Assembly (NCBI RefSeq): GCF_030815405.1
Contig: NZ_JAUSWX010000001.1
Span: forward strand, 2,542,001-2,606,000
Length of the DNA stretch: 64,000 nucleotides
Source of the DNA: Agromyces albus
GTDB lineage: Bacteria; Actinomycetota; Actinomycetes; Actinomycetales; Microbacteriaceae
Direction: 5' to 3'
In this document: in pieces, positions 1 to 8,316 of the stretch
How the letters are laid out: each line of letters opens with the position of its first letter
How positions within the stretch are numbered: the first letter of the stretch is position 1
Notes under the pieces: generated by a model
What the model saw: the letters and a program-made list of their open reading frames with translations, nothing else
Databases searched by the model: none
What the model was told of the DNA's origin: nothing
Made by a program: the position numbers and the translations under genes

Positions 1-2
1 TC

Positions 3-191
<189 letters not shown>

Positions 192-193
192 GC

Positions 194-451
194 ATGCGGC
201 TCTGGCTGAGCGAGAGCGAGCGACGGCCCGACCCCGCGCCGGCACGAACCGACGCTCGCTCAGCGCTCGCCGTCGGCACTGCTGCGTGGATCGTGGCGCT
301 GATCGTCTCGATCGTGTTGCAGGGGCCGCTCGACGAGGCCGGGCTCGGCTGGTTCACGGCCGCGTCGATCGCGGGGGTCGTGGCCGGGCTCCTCGGACTC
401 GCCGCCGTGTTCGTCATTCGCCGGCGCATCCTCGGGTCGACGCGCGACTGA
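194..451 (+). CDS. DUF2530 family small membrane protein
   Basis: This 85-residue protein has a charged N-terminus (about residues 1-22), then two hydrophobic segments (about 25-43 and 55-75) and an Arg-rich cytoplasmic tail (RRRILGSTRD). Length, two-helix plan and position directly after serC fit the uncharacterised actinobacterial DUF2530 family. It starts two bases after the serC stop, so it is probably co-transcribed and translationally coupled. No catalytic motif is visible and the function is unknown. Confidence 0.7.
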   Translation: MRLWLSESERRPDPAPARTDARSALAVGTAAWIVALIVSIVLQGPLDEAGLGWFTAASIAGVVAGLLGLAAVFVIRRRILGSTRD

Positions 452-515
452 GCGAGCCCGCCCCCATGGGGAACGGGCCCGTCATCATCATCCGGGTGCG
501 CGGACCCGATCGGAT

Positions 516-1256
516 CTAGGCGCCGCGGGCGTCGCCTGCGTCGTCCGATTCGTCGACGTCGTCGGAATCGTCGGAATCGTCCGCGTCATCCGAGTCATCG
601 GAATCCTCGGAGTCGTCGGCGTCATCCGAGTCATCCGAGTCATCGGACTCGTCGGACTCGTCGAGCGCATCGATGTCGATCCCGTCGAACTGGTCGTCGG
701 CATCGCCATCGTCGTGATCGTCGTCCTCGGAGTCGAGTTCGTCGAGTTCCTCGTCGTCGTCTTCGTCGTCGCCCTCGGCCTGCTCGGCTTCACTCACCGC
801 GGCGGCGATGGCCTCTTGGGCGGCCTGGTAGTCGGCGAGTCGCTCCGACCAGGGCACCCAGTCGGGCGCGACGAGCGCGGACTCCCCCGGCATGAGCTCG
901 GTCTCGAGCACGGTGGCCTCGTCGTCGACGCCGACCCGAGCGATCGTGACGCTCCAGTGCCAGCCGGGATAACCGGCGAGGTCGGCGGCGAAATGCAGCG
1001 TGAGCACGTGTTCGTCTTCGACGAGGTGGCCCACGACGGAGCCCACCGTCTGCGCGGGCGTCACGTCGAGCAAAGCCCGACGGGCGAGGTCGACGGATGC
1101 CAGGAGCACCTCGTCGGCCACGGCCGGCGTCGGTTCGGCCTCGGCGATCTGCGTCTCGAGTTCGGGCATCGGCTCGGCGGTGCCGGGCTCCTCGATCTCG
1201 GGTTCCGCTGCAGCGGGGACGGTTTCGGAGTCGGGTTGCTCAGGCATCCAGCTCAT
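516..1256 (-). CDS. DUF3027 family protein with Asp/Ser-rich tail
   Basis: This 246-residue protein has an acidic leader (1-45), a folded core (about 46-165) and a tail made almost only of Asp, Ser and Glu. The core carries the DUF3027 hallmarks GYPGWHWSVTIAR and LMPGESALVAPDWVPWSERL. DUF3027 proteins are actinobacterial, often sit beside a cold-shock gene and have no known function. The start overlaps the end of the upstream cold-shock gene by 17 bases, so both are probably made from one transcript. The tail (about residues 166-246) has the repeats DSDD and DADDS and should be disordered and strongly negative. Confidence 0.8.
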   Translation of the reverse strand: MSWMPEQPDSETVPAAAEPEIEEPGTAEPMPELETQIAEAEPTPAVADEVLLASVDLARRALLDVTPAQTVGSVVGHLVEDEHVLTLHFAADLAGYPGWHWSVTIARVGVDDEATVLETELMPGESALVAPDWVPWSERLADYQAAQEAIAAAVSEAEQAEGDDEDDDEELDELDSEDDDHDDGDADDQFDGIDIDALDESDESDDSDDSDDADDSEDSDDSDDADDSDDSDDVDESDDAGDARGA

Positions 1257-1620
1257 CAGCCACCTTGCGCATCACGGCGACGATCGTGCGGGCCTTCGCC
1301 CGGTCGGGGTAGCGACCGCGGCGCAGGTCTGCGCCGATGCCGTCGAGCGACTTCACGAGGTCTTCGATGATGACCGCCATGTCGTCGGCTGACCTGCGAT
1401 TGATCTTCGCGAGGCTCACCGGAGCGTCGAGCACGCGCACCGAGAGCGCCTGCGCGCCGCGCTTGCCCTCGGCGACGCCGAACTCGAGCCGGGTGCCCGC
1501 GCGCACGGTCGCACCGGCGGGGAGGGCGGATGCATGGAGGTAGACCTCCTGGCCGTCATCGGAGCTGATGAAGCCGAACCCCTTCTCCTCGTCGTAGAAC
1601 TTGACCTTGCCGGTGGGCAT
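1240..1620 (-). CDS. Cold-shock domain protein with C-terminal extension
   Basis: This 126-residue protein starts with a cold-shock domain (residues 1-65). RNP1 is KGFGFIS and the RNP2-like strand is EVYLHASAL, with the usual His where many family members have VFVH. Residues 70-126 form a helical extension (NRRSADDMAVIIEDLVKSLDG) that short CspA proteins lack; this long form is typical of the actinobacterial protein paired with DUF3027. It should bind single-stranded RNA or DNA. A promoter-like TAGACT lies about 58 bases upstream, implying a leader of roughly 50 nt. Confidence 0.85.
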   Translation of the reverse strand: MPTGKVKFYDEEKGFGFISSDDGQEVYLHASALPAGATVRAGTRLEFGVAEGKRGAQALSVRVLDAPVSLAKINRRSADDMAVIIEDLVKSLDGIGADLRRGRYPDRAKARTIVAVMRKVADELDA

Positions 1621-1677
1621 TATGAAAACCTCGCTCGTGTCTGCAGGCGCGCCGAATCGCGGCGCCGTGCTCGGCCC

Positions 1678-1683
1678 AGTCTA
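1678..1683 (-). promoter_or_regulatory. Candidate -10 box for the cold-shock/DUF3027 operon
   Basis: Read on the minus strand this is TAGACT, the hexamer seen ahead of many genes here. It lies 57 bases before the ATG, so transcription would start near 1671. No clear -35 is visible. Confidence 0.4.
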
Positions 1684-1717
1684 GAGTCCAAGGCCGCGCG
1701 AGCGGCCCCGGTGGGCC

Positions 1718-1723
1718 TATTCT
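1718..1723 (+). promoter_or_regulatory. -10 box, leaderless-type promoter
   Basis: TATTCT stands six bases before the GTG at 1730. With transcription starting about 6-8 bases after the hexamer, the mRNA would begin at or next to the start codon. No Shine-Dalgarno sequence is present between the two. Confidence 0.45.
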
Positions 1724-1729
1724 GGACAG

Positions 1730-2005
1730 GTGAGCGATTCCGGCAACATCACCGACAATCGCGCCGAACGCGTTCTTGCGTACATGTTCGCCGCCGTCGT
1801 CGGTCTCTCGATCCTCGCCTTCTTCGCCGTCATGATCGGCACGATGGCGGGCGCTGCAGCCGACGACGGATTCAGTCAGGGCATCTGGCCGTTCGTGCTC
1901 ATGCTGCCGTGGTTCGGCCTGCCGATCGCGTTCCTCCTGCTCATCACGCTCCTCATCGTCAACGGCATCCGCCGGGCCCGAACGTCGCGCGCCGGATCGA
2001 GCTGA
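1730..2005 (+). CDS. Small two-helix membrane protein, unknown function
   Basis: This 91-residue protein has two long hydrophobic segments (about 18-42 and 54-78) joined by an acidic loop (AAADDGFSQG) and a short basic tail (RRARTSRAG). The GTG start follows a -10-like TATTCT by six bases, which fits leaderless translation and agrees with the N-terminus MSDSGN. Similar proteins precede the XPB-helicase genes in related genomes, but I recognise no domain. It ends ten bases before the next gene and may be co-transcribed with it. Confidence 0.65.
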   Translation: MSDSGNITDNRAERVLAYMFAAVVGLSILAFFAVMIGTMAGAAADDGFSQGIWPFVLMLPWFGLPIAFLLLITLLIVNGIRRARTSRAGSS

Positions 2006-2015
2006 CCCGGAGACG

Positions 2016-3881
2016 ATGCTCGAGCTCGCCGCACGACTTCGCGGGCTGCCGCGAGAGCAACTCGCCGCAGCGCTTCAGACGCGCGAATTCGACCCGCTCG
2101 GCATTCGCGATCTCTTCGACCTCGCCGAGGCGCTGCTCTCGCCGGATTCCGTCGACCAGGCCATCAGTCGCCTCGACCGGCCCCGACTCGCGGTGCTCGC
2201 CGCTGCAGCGGGAATCGTCGGCGCCGACGCAGGCACCACGACCGAAGAGGTGCGGGCAGAGCTCGTGCGCCTCGGAGCATCCGCTGAGCTCTCGGATGCC
2301 GCGGGCGAGTTGCTCGAGGCACTCTCGAAGAACCTGCTCGTCGTCGAAGCGGGCGATCGCGTGCACGTGCCGTCGGCCGTCGCCGCCAGGCTGACATCGC
2401 GCTCGGGCCACGAGATCCCCTCGGCCGCCGAGCTCGCCGCCCCGGCTCCCCCGGTGCTCGTGGCGTTCGACGAGATCGACCGCAGCATCCTCGAACGGCG
2501 CGCAGCCGAGACCGCCTACGCGACGGTCGCCGCGACCGCCGAACTCATCGCCGAGCTCGGCACGCAGCCTGCGCGTGAGCTCGCGAAGGGCGGCCTCGCG
2601 CTGCCCGACTCGAAGCGCCTCGCCGAGGCGAGCGGCACCGAGCTCGACGCGCTGCCGAGGTTGTTCCACCGCGCCGACGAGGCCGGTCTCGTGGTGCGCG
2701 ACGGCGCCTTCTGGCTCGAGTCCGATCTCGGAGCGGCGTGGGCGCTCGAGACCGCAGCGGGCCGTTGGCGCAGGCTCGCCGAGTGCTGGCGCGACCGCAT
2801 CCCGCCGGCGTTGCGCGAGCTCGTCGCCCGGCGCAGCGAGACCCTCTCCGCCTCGACGTTCCGCGACGACGTGAGCTGGTTCTACCCGGCGGGCGGACGA
2901 TGGCTCTCCGATGGAGTCGAGCGGCTCGTCGACGACGCCGAGGCACTCGGCCTCGCGGTCGCCGGCGAACCCGTCGAAGCCGGCCGGCTCGTGCTCGCCG
3001 GCGAGCTCGACCGCGCCGCCGCGCAACTGGCTGCGCACTTCCCCAAGCAGGTCGACCGGGTGTACGTCCAGCACGACCTCTCGATCGTGTCGCCCGGTCC
3101 GCTCGACCCGTCACTCGACGCGAGGCTGCGCACGTTCGCCGACGTCGAGGGCCGCGACCTCGCCTCGACCTACCGCGTGAGCGCGGCATCCGTGAATCGC
3201 GGCCTCGCCGCCGGCGAGTCGGCCGAATCGATCCTGTCGTTCCTCGGTGCGCTCTCGCTCACCGGCATCCCGCAACCCCTCGAGTACCTCGTCGCCGAGG
3301 CGGCGGCGAGATTCGGCTCCGTGAGGGTCGCCGCGGCCGATGAGGCGGATGCCCCGGCGCGCGCATCGATCCGCTCCGACGACGAGCAACTCATCCGCAC
3401 GCTCTCGGTCGACCAGTCGCTCGCGTCGGTCGGGCTGCGACAGTCCGGCCCGAACCGCCTGCTCTCGCGATTCCCGGCCGAGGTCGTGTTCTGGGCCCTC
3501 TCCGACGCGCGCTATCCCGTCGCCGCCGAAGACCCCAGCGGTCGCATCGTGCGACTGCGCCGGCACCGGCTCGCGCACATCCCGGCTCCAGCACCCAAGA
3601 CCGACCCGATCGCGGCACTCCTCGATCGCGTGCTCGAGCAGGGCGACGAGGGCGCCACCGAGCTCGCATGGCTCGCCCGGCAGCTCGAGGCCGCCGCTCG
3701 AGCGAAGGAGACGCTCACCGTCACCGTGCGGATGCCAGGCGGTCAGACGGCCGACTACCTGCTCGCTCCCGCGAGCGTGGCCAACGGAAGGTTGCGCGCG
3801 CGCGATCGCAAGGCCGACATCGAGCGCACACTGCCGCTCTCGGCGATCGCCGCCGTCACCCCCGGCCCCGTCGACGGCTGA
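2016..3881 (+). CDS. Helicase_C_3 (XPB/Ssl2-like) domain protein, partner of XPB
   Basis: This 621-residue protein has no Walker A or DEAD/DEAH motif, so it is not a helicase itself. It fits the actinobacterial helicase-associated protein found just upstream of bacterial XPB: winged-helix-like N-terminal segments (about 1-290), then the Helicase_C_3 region (about 330-480; FPKQVDRVYVQHDLSIVSPG, followed by the YRVSAASVNRGLAAG stretch). CCGGAG sits three bases before the ATG. It probably works with the XPB-type helicase 64 bases downstream in DNA unwinding or repair, but the role has not been worked out to my knowledge. Confidence 0.75.
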   Translation: MLELAARLRGLPREQLAAALQTREFDPLGIRDLFDLAEALLSPDSVDQAISRLDRPRLAVLAAAAGIVGADAGTTTEEVRAELVRLGASAELSDAAGELLEALSKNLLVVEAGDRVHVPSAVAARLTSRSGHEIPSAAELAAPAPPVLVAFDEIDRSILERRAAETAYATVAATAELIAELGTQPARELAKGGLALPDSKRLAEASGTELDALPRLFHRADEAGLVVRDGAFWLESDLGAAWALETAAGRWRRLAECWRDRIPPALRELVARRSETLSASTFRDDVSWFYPAGGRWLSDGVERLVDDAEALGLAVAGEPVEAGRLVLAGELDRAAAQLAAHFPKQVDRVYVQHDLSIVSPGPLDPSLDARLRTFADVEGRDLASTYRVSAASVNRGLAAGESAESILSFLGALSLTGIPQPLEYLVAEAAARFGSVRVAAADEADAPARASIRSDDEQLIRTLSVDQSLASVGLRQSGPNRLLSRFPAEVVFWALSDARYPVAAEDPSGRIVRLRRHRLAHIPAPAPKTDPIAALLDRVLEQGDEGATELAWLARQLEAAARAKETLTVTVRMPGGQTADYLLAPASVANGRLRARDRKADIERTLPLSAIAAVTPGPVDG

Positions 3882-3931
3882 GCAGCACCTCCGTCTTCGG
3901 GCCACCCGGCCGACCGTTCGCCAGACGGGCG

Positions 3932-3937
3932 TAGACT
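3932..3937 (+). promoter_or_regulatory. -10 box, leaderless-type promoter for XPB helicase
   Basis: TAGACT lies eight bases before the ATG at 3946, with no Shine-Dalgarno between. A transcript starting from it would be leaderless. Confidence 0.5.
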
Positions 3938-3945
3938 CGATCGTT

Positions 3946-5589
3946 ATGTCAGACGGCCCCCTCATCGTGCAGAGCGACCGCACCGTGCTCCTCGAGGTTG
4001 CACACCCGCTCGCCGAAGATGCCCGGCACGATCTCGCGGTCTTCGCAGAGCTCGAGCGCGCACCCGAGCACGTGCACACCTACCGCATCACGAGGCTCGG
4101 CCTCTGGAACGCCCGTGCAGCCGGCCACGACGCCGACGACATGCTCGGCACCCTCGAGCGGTATGCGAAGTTCCCGGTGCCGCAGACCGTCGCCGTCGAC
4201 ATGCGCGAGACCGTCGGCCGGTACGGCCGGCTCATCGTCGACCGCACGGAAGACGGGGCACTGCGCCTTCGCAGCGATGACATGGCCGTGCTCACGGAGG
4301 TCGCGGGCGCGAAGCGCATCGCGCCGCTGCTCACCGATCGGATCGACGGCGAGAGCTTCCTCGTCGCGGCGTGGGCCCGCGGGCAGCTGAAGCAAGAGCT
4401 CGTGAAGCTCGGCTGGCCGGCTGAAGACCTCGCCGGGTACACGCCCGGCACGCCGCATCCGATCGAGCTCGACCAGACGGAATGGCACCTGCGCGGCTAC
4501 CAGCAGCAGGCGATCGACAACTTCTTCGGTGGCGGCTCGGGCGTCGTCGTGCTGCCGTGCGGCGCGGGCAAGACCCTCGTCGGCGCGGGCGCGATGGCGA
4601 CCGCGAAGACCACGACGCTCATCCTCGTGACGAACACCGTCTCGGCACGCCAGTGGCGCGACGAGCTGCTGCGCCGCACCTCGCTCACCGCCGAGGAGAT
4701 CGGCGAGTACTCGGGGCAGGTGAAGGAGGTCAAGCCCGTCACGATCGCGACCTACCAGATCCTCACGGCGAAGCGGAAGGGCGAGTACGCTCACCTCGCC
4801 CTGCTCGACGCGCTCGACTGGGGCCTCGTCGTGTACGACGAGGTGCACCTGCTGCCCGCGCCCGTGTTCAAGCTCACGGCCGAGCTGCAGGCCCGCCGGC
4901 GCCTCGGCCTCACCGCGACGCTCGTACGCGAAGACGGCCGCGAGGGCGACGTCTTCTCGCTCATCGGCCCGAAGCGGTTCGACGCGCCGTGGAAGGAGAT
5001 CGAGGCTCAGGGCTTCATCTCCCCCGCCGCGTGCTACGAGGTGCGCATCGACCTGCCGCAGTCGGAGCGGCTCGTCTACGCGGCATCCGCCGACGACGAG
5101 CGATACCGGCTCGCCGCGACCGCACCCGCGAAGCTCGGGGTCGTGAAGGAGCTCGTGGCCAAGCACGCCGGCGAGCGCATCCTCGTGATCGGGCAGTACC
5201 TCGACCAGATCGACGAGCTCGCCGACGCGCTGCGGGCGCCGAAGCTCACGGGCGCGACCCCCGTCGACGAGCGGGAGCGGCTCTTCCAGGAGTTCCGCGA
5301 GGGCACCACGACGGTGCTCGTCGTGTCGAAGGTCGCGAATTTCTCGGTCGACCTGCCCGAGGCGACCGTCGCGATCCAGGTCTCGGGGTCGTTCGGCTCA
5401 CGCCAGGAGGAGGCCCAGCGGCTGGGGCGGCTCCTGAGGCCCAAGGAGTCGGGCCTCTCCGCGAACTTCTACACGCTCGTCGCACGCGACACCGTCGACC
5501 AGGACTTCGCGCAGAACCGGCAGCGGTTCCTCGCCGAGCAGGGGTACTCGTACACGATCCTCGACTCGCACTCGCTCGCCGCCGCCTGA
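3946..5589 (+). CDS. DNA repair helicase XPB (3'-5' superfamily 2)
   Basis: This 547-residue protein has the bacterial XPB layout: an N-terminal damage-recognition-like region (1-180), helicase domain 1 with Walker A LPCGAGKT (about residue 203) and DEAH-like box YDEVHLLP (about 300), then helicase domain 2 with LVVSKVANFSVDLPEA and motif VI QEEAQRLGRLLRPK. It should translocate 3' to 5' on DNA with ATP and act in unwinding or nucleotide-excision-type repair. The open frame extends far upstream, but the ATG at 3946 (MSDGPLIVQSD) matches the family N-terminus and follows a -10 box. The upstream gene is its usual partner. Confidence 0.9.
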   Translation: MSDGPLIVQSDRTVLLEVAHPLAEDARHDLAVFAELERAPEHVHTYRITRLGLWNARAAGHDADDMLGTLERYAKFPVPQTVAVDMRETVGRYGRLIVDRTEDGALRLRSDDMAVLTEVAGAKRIAPLLTDRIDGESFLVAAWARGQLKQELVKLGWPAEDLAGYTPGTPHPIELDQTEWHLRGYQQQAIDNFFGGGSGVVVLPCGAGKTLVGAGAMATAKTTTLILVTNTVSARQWRDELLRRTSLTAEEIGEYSGQVKEVKPVTIATYQILTAKRKGEYAHLALLDALDWGLVVYDEVHLLPAPVFKLTAELQARRRLGLTATLVREDGREGDVFSLIGPKRFDAPWKEIEAQGFISPAACYEVRIDLPQSERLVYAASADDERYRLAATAPAKLGVVKELVAKHAGERILVIGQYLDQIDELADALRAPKLTGATPVDERERLFQEFREGTTTVLVVSKVANFSVDLPEATVAIQVSGSFGSRQEEAQRLGRLLRPKESGLSANFYTLVARDTVDQDFAQNRQRFLAEQGYSYTILDSHSLAAA

Positions 5590-5633
5590 CACTGCAACGG
5601 TCGGTGACGCCGGGCTTTGTTCGCAAGCGGCAG

Positions 5634-5652
5634 CTAGCTTAGGCTTACCTAA
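5634..5652. promoter_or_regulatory. IdeR/DtxR-type iron box
   Basis: CTAGCTTAGGCTTACCTAA matches the 19-base actinobacterial iron box (TTAGGTTAGGCTAACCTAA) at 16 positions by hand alignment, including the inner core TTAGGCT-ACCTAA. It lies 46 bases before the ATG of the iron-binding lipoprotein. The expected effect is repression of the fbp-type operon by an iron-loaded IdeR/DtxR protein. Confidence 0.8.
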
Positions 5653-5698
5653 GCCTTCGTTCGAGGGCGCCCTCCCCGACTCACGGAGCAGCACCTTC

Positions 5699-6736
5699 AT
5701 GCGTTTATCCCGCACTGCCTTCGCCCTCGGCGCTGTCCTCGCCGTCGCCCTCACCCTCACGGCGTGCGCCGCGGGCGAGAGCGGCGAATCGACGTCGACC
5801 GCCGACGCAGACGCCCTCACGATCTACGCCGGCCGCAACGAGGCGCTCGTCGGCCCGCTCATCGAGCAGTTCACCGAGGACACGGGCATCGAGGTCGACG
5901 TGCGCTACGCGACGAGCCCCGAGCTCAACGCGCTGCTCCTCGAGGAGGGCGAACGCACCCCCGCCGAGGTGTTCCTCTCGCAGGATGCCGGCGCGCTCGG
6001 CTCCATCGCGAACGCCGGGCTCACCTCGCCCATCCCCGCCGAGCTCGCCGACCTCATCCCGGCCGGCTTCACGTCCGACGACGACAGCTGGATCGGCGTC
6101 ACGGGCCGCGCGCGGGTCATCGCCTACGACGGCGAGCACCTCACGAGCGAGACGGTGCCCGACAACGTCGACGCGCTCACGGCGCCCGAGTGGAGCGGCC
6201 GCGTGGCCTTCGCGCCCGGCAACGCGAGCTTCCAGTCCTTCATCACGGCACTTCGCGTGCTCGAGGGCGAGGACTCCGCTGCCCAATGGGTCGAGGCGAT
6301 CGCCGCGAACGACCCGATCCTCACCGACAACAACCTCGCGACGCTCGACCTCGTGAACTCGGGGCAGGCCGACATCGGCCTGATCAACCACTACTACTGG
6401 TTCGAGCGCGCCGCCGAGCTCGGCGAGGAGAACATGCGCGCCAAGCTCGAGTTCCTCCCCGGCGACCCGGGCGGCATCGTGAACGTGAGCGGTGCGGCGA
6501 TCCTGAAGGGCGCGGCCGACGATGCCGACGCACTCGAGTTCGTCGAGTATCTCGTCTCCGAGAAGGCGCAGCAGTTCTTCGTCGACGAGACGTTCGAATA
6601 CCCCTTGCTCCCCGGCATCGCCGCCCCCGAGGGCCTGCCGGCGCTCGACAGCCTCGTCAACCCCGAGCTCGACCTCGCCGACCTCGAGTCGCTCGAGCAG
6701 ACGCAGCAGCTCCTCGCCGACGCCGGCCTGCTGTAA
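5699..6736 (+). CDS. Iron(III) ABC transporter substrate-binding lipoprotein (FbpA-like)
   Basis: This 345-residue protein starts with a lipoprotein signal ending in the lipobox LTAC (Cys at about residue 22). The mature part opens with ALTIYAGRNEALVGPLIEQF, the typical start of FbpA/AfuA ferric-binding proteins, and has the iron-site-like HYYWFERAAELG (about residues 230-240), where neighbouring Tyr residues bind Fe3+. It should capture ferric iron outside the membrane and pass it to the permease and ATPase that follow. The iron box 46 bases upstream supports the substrate call. The ATG is at 5699. Confidence 0.88.
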   Translation: MRLSRTAFALGAVLAVALTLTACAAGESGESTSTADADALTIYAGRNEALVGPLIEQFTEDTGIEVDVRYATSPELNALLLEEGERTPAEVFLSQDAGALGSIANAGLTSPIPAELADLIPAGFTSDDDSWIGVTGRARVIAYDGEHLTSETVPDNVDALTAPEWSGRVAFAPGNASFQSFITALRVLEGEDSAAQWVEAIAANDPILTDNNLATLDLVNSGQADIGLINHYYWFERAAELGEENMRAKLEFLPGDPGGIVNVSGAAILKGAADDADALEFVEYLVSEKAQQFFVDETFEYPLLPGIAAPEGLPALDSLVNPELDLADLESLEQTQQLLADAGLL

Positions 6737-6749
6737 CCGGCTTCCCCCG

Positions 6750-6755
6750 TAGGCT
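6750..6755 (+). promoter_or_regulatory. Possible internal -10 box before the iron permease
   Basis: TAGGCT lies seven bases before the permease ATG, the same layout as the other leaderless-type promoters here. As the gene is also in the operon, this would be a secondary promoter. Confidence 0.35.
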
Positions 6756-6762
6756 GGGACGG

Positions 6763-8316
6763 ATGTCTCGCACACGCGCCGTACGGCCGCCCCGAGCGTT
6801 GCTCGCGGCGGCCGTCGTCGCGTGTGCGCTCGCGGCGATCCCCCTCGTGTACCTGCTCGTCCGCGTCGGCACCGCGGGGCTCGAAGACGTCGTCGCGGTG
6901 TTCGAGCGGCCTCGGGTGCCCGTGCTCATCGGCAACACGGTGCTGCTCGCGGCATCCGTCACCCTCACGACCGTGGCGATCGGCGTGCCGAGCGCATTCC
7001 TGCTCGCTCGTGCACGACTTCGCGGTCGTGCCGTGTGGACCGTGCTCGCCGCGCTGCCGCTCGCGGTGCCCTCGTACCTCGCGGCCTACGGCTGGCTCGC
7101 TGCGCTGCCCTGGATGCAGGGATTCTGGGCCGCCTGGTTCGTGCTCAGCCTCGTCGCGGTGCCGTACGTCACGCTCCCGGTCGCGGCTGCGCTTCGGGCC
7201 GGCACGACGGGGCTCGACGATGTCGCGCGAACACTCGGACGCGGTCCCCTGGCCGCGTTCCGACTCGGCACGTGGCCGCAGATCCGGCCGGCGGTGCTCG
7301 CGGGCGCGCTCCTCGTGTGCCTCTACACGCTGAGCGACTTCGGCGGGGTCGCGCTCTTCCGCTACCAGGTGCTGACGACGGCGATCCAGCAGGCCTACGG
7401 CGCGAGCTTCAACCGCGACTATGCGGCGATCCTCGCGAGCCTCCTCGTGCTCCTCGCCGTCGCGGTCGTCATCGCCGAGCAGTTCGCGCGCGGCAGGGCC
7501 GCCCGGCAGTTCGGCGCCGTCACCGGACCGGCGCGTCAGCGGCGCGTGCGACTCGGCAGGTGGTCGGCGCCTGCGGTCGCGCTGCTCGCCGTGCCGCCCG
7601 GGCTCGCGGTCGTCGTGCCCGTCATGGTGCTCATGGTCCGCCTGTTCGAGGCGCAGACGCTGCGGGAGTTCGATCCGGCCGAGCTCGCCGCCGCTGCGGG
7701 CAACACCGTGCTGCTGTCAGCGGGCGGCGCGGTCGTCGCCGTCGCACTCGCGCTGCCGATCGGCATCCTCGCGGCCCGGTACCGCGGCCGCATCATCCGC
7801 GCCATCGAGACGACGGGCTATCTGGCGCTCGGACTGCCCGGCATCGTCGTGGGCCTCTCGCTCGTGTTCTTCTCACTCGCTGCCGTGCCGGCGCTCTACC
7901 AGACCGCGTTCGTGCTCGCATTCGCCTACGGGGTGCTGTTCATGCCCAAGGCCATCGGCGGCATCCGCAGCGCCACCGCCCAGGTGCCCACGTCGCTCGA
8001 AGACGTCTCGCGCACGCTCGGAAACGGGCGCCTCCGCACCTGGTGGCTCGTGACCGCGCGGCTCGCTCGACCGGGTATCGCGGCCGCCGCACTGCTCGTC
8101 GCCGTCACCGCCATGAAAGAGCTGCCGGCCACGCTGCTCCTCCGACCGACGGGAACCGACACGCTCGCCACCGAGCTGTGGTCGCGCACCGACGTGTCGG
8201 CCTACGGTGCTGCCGCGCCCTACGCGGTCACGCTCCTCCTCGTGGCCGCGGTGCCCGCGTTCCTCCTGTCCCGCGCCCGCGCCGGTGCCGGCGAGCTCGA
8301 CGAGGCCGTGGCATGA
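6763..8316 (+). CDS. Iron(III) ABC transporter permease (FbpB-like)
   Basis: This 517-residue protein has about twelve membrane segments and two copies of the binding-protein-dependent permease domain, as in FbpB/SfuB. The EAA loops can be seen at DVARTLGRGPLAAFRLGTWP (about residues 157-176) and LEDVSRTLGNGRLRTWWLVT. It should form the membrane channel for ferric iron. The start at 6763 (MSRTRAVRPP) is 26 bases after the binding-protein gene. Its TGA overlaps the ATG of the ATPase gene (ATGA). Confidence 0.88.
   Translation: MSRTRAVRPPRALLAAAVVACALAAIPLVYLLVRVGTAGLEDVVAVFERPRVPVLIGNTVLLAASVTLTTVAIGVPSAFLLARARLRGRAVWTVLAALPLAVPSYLAAYGWLAALPWMQGFWAAWFVLSLVAVPYVTLPVAAALRAGTTGLDDVARTLGRGPLAAFRLGTWPQIRPAVLAGALLVCLYTLSDFGGVALFRYQVLTTAIQQAYGASFNRDYAAILASLLVLLAVAVVIAEQFARGRAARQFGAVTGPARQRRVRLGRWSAPAVALLAVPPGLAVVVPVMVLMVRLFEAQTLREFDPAELAAAAGNTVLLSAGGAVVAVALALPIGILAARYRGRIIRAIETTGYLALGLPGIVVGLSLVFFSLAAVPALYQTAFVLAFAYGVLFMPKAIGGIRSATAQVPTSLEDVSRTLGNGRLRTWWLVTARLARPGIAAAALLVAVTAMKELPATLLLRPTGTDTLATELWSRTDVSAYGAAAPYAVTLLLVAAVPAFLLSRARAGAGELDEAVA

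Noticed and set aside
516..770. Repetitive TCATCC/TCGTCG tracts looking like a tandem repeat or CRISPR-like array
   Set aside because: There are no equal spacers or fixed repeats; the pattern is explained by Asp/Ser codons of the DUF3027 tail.
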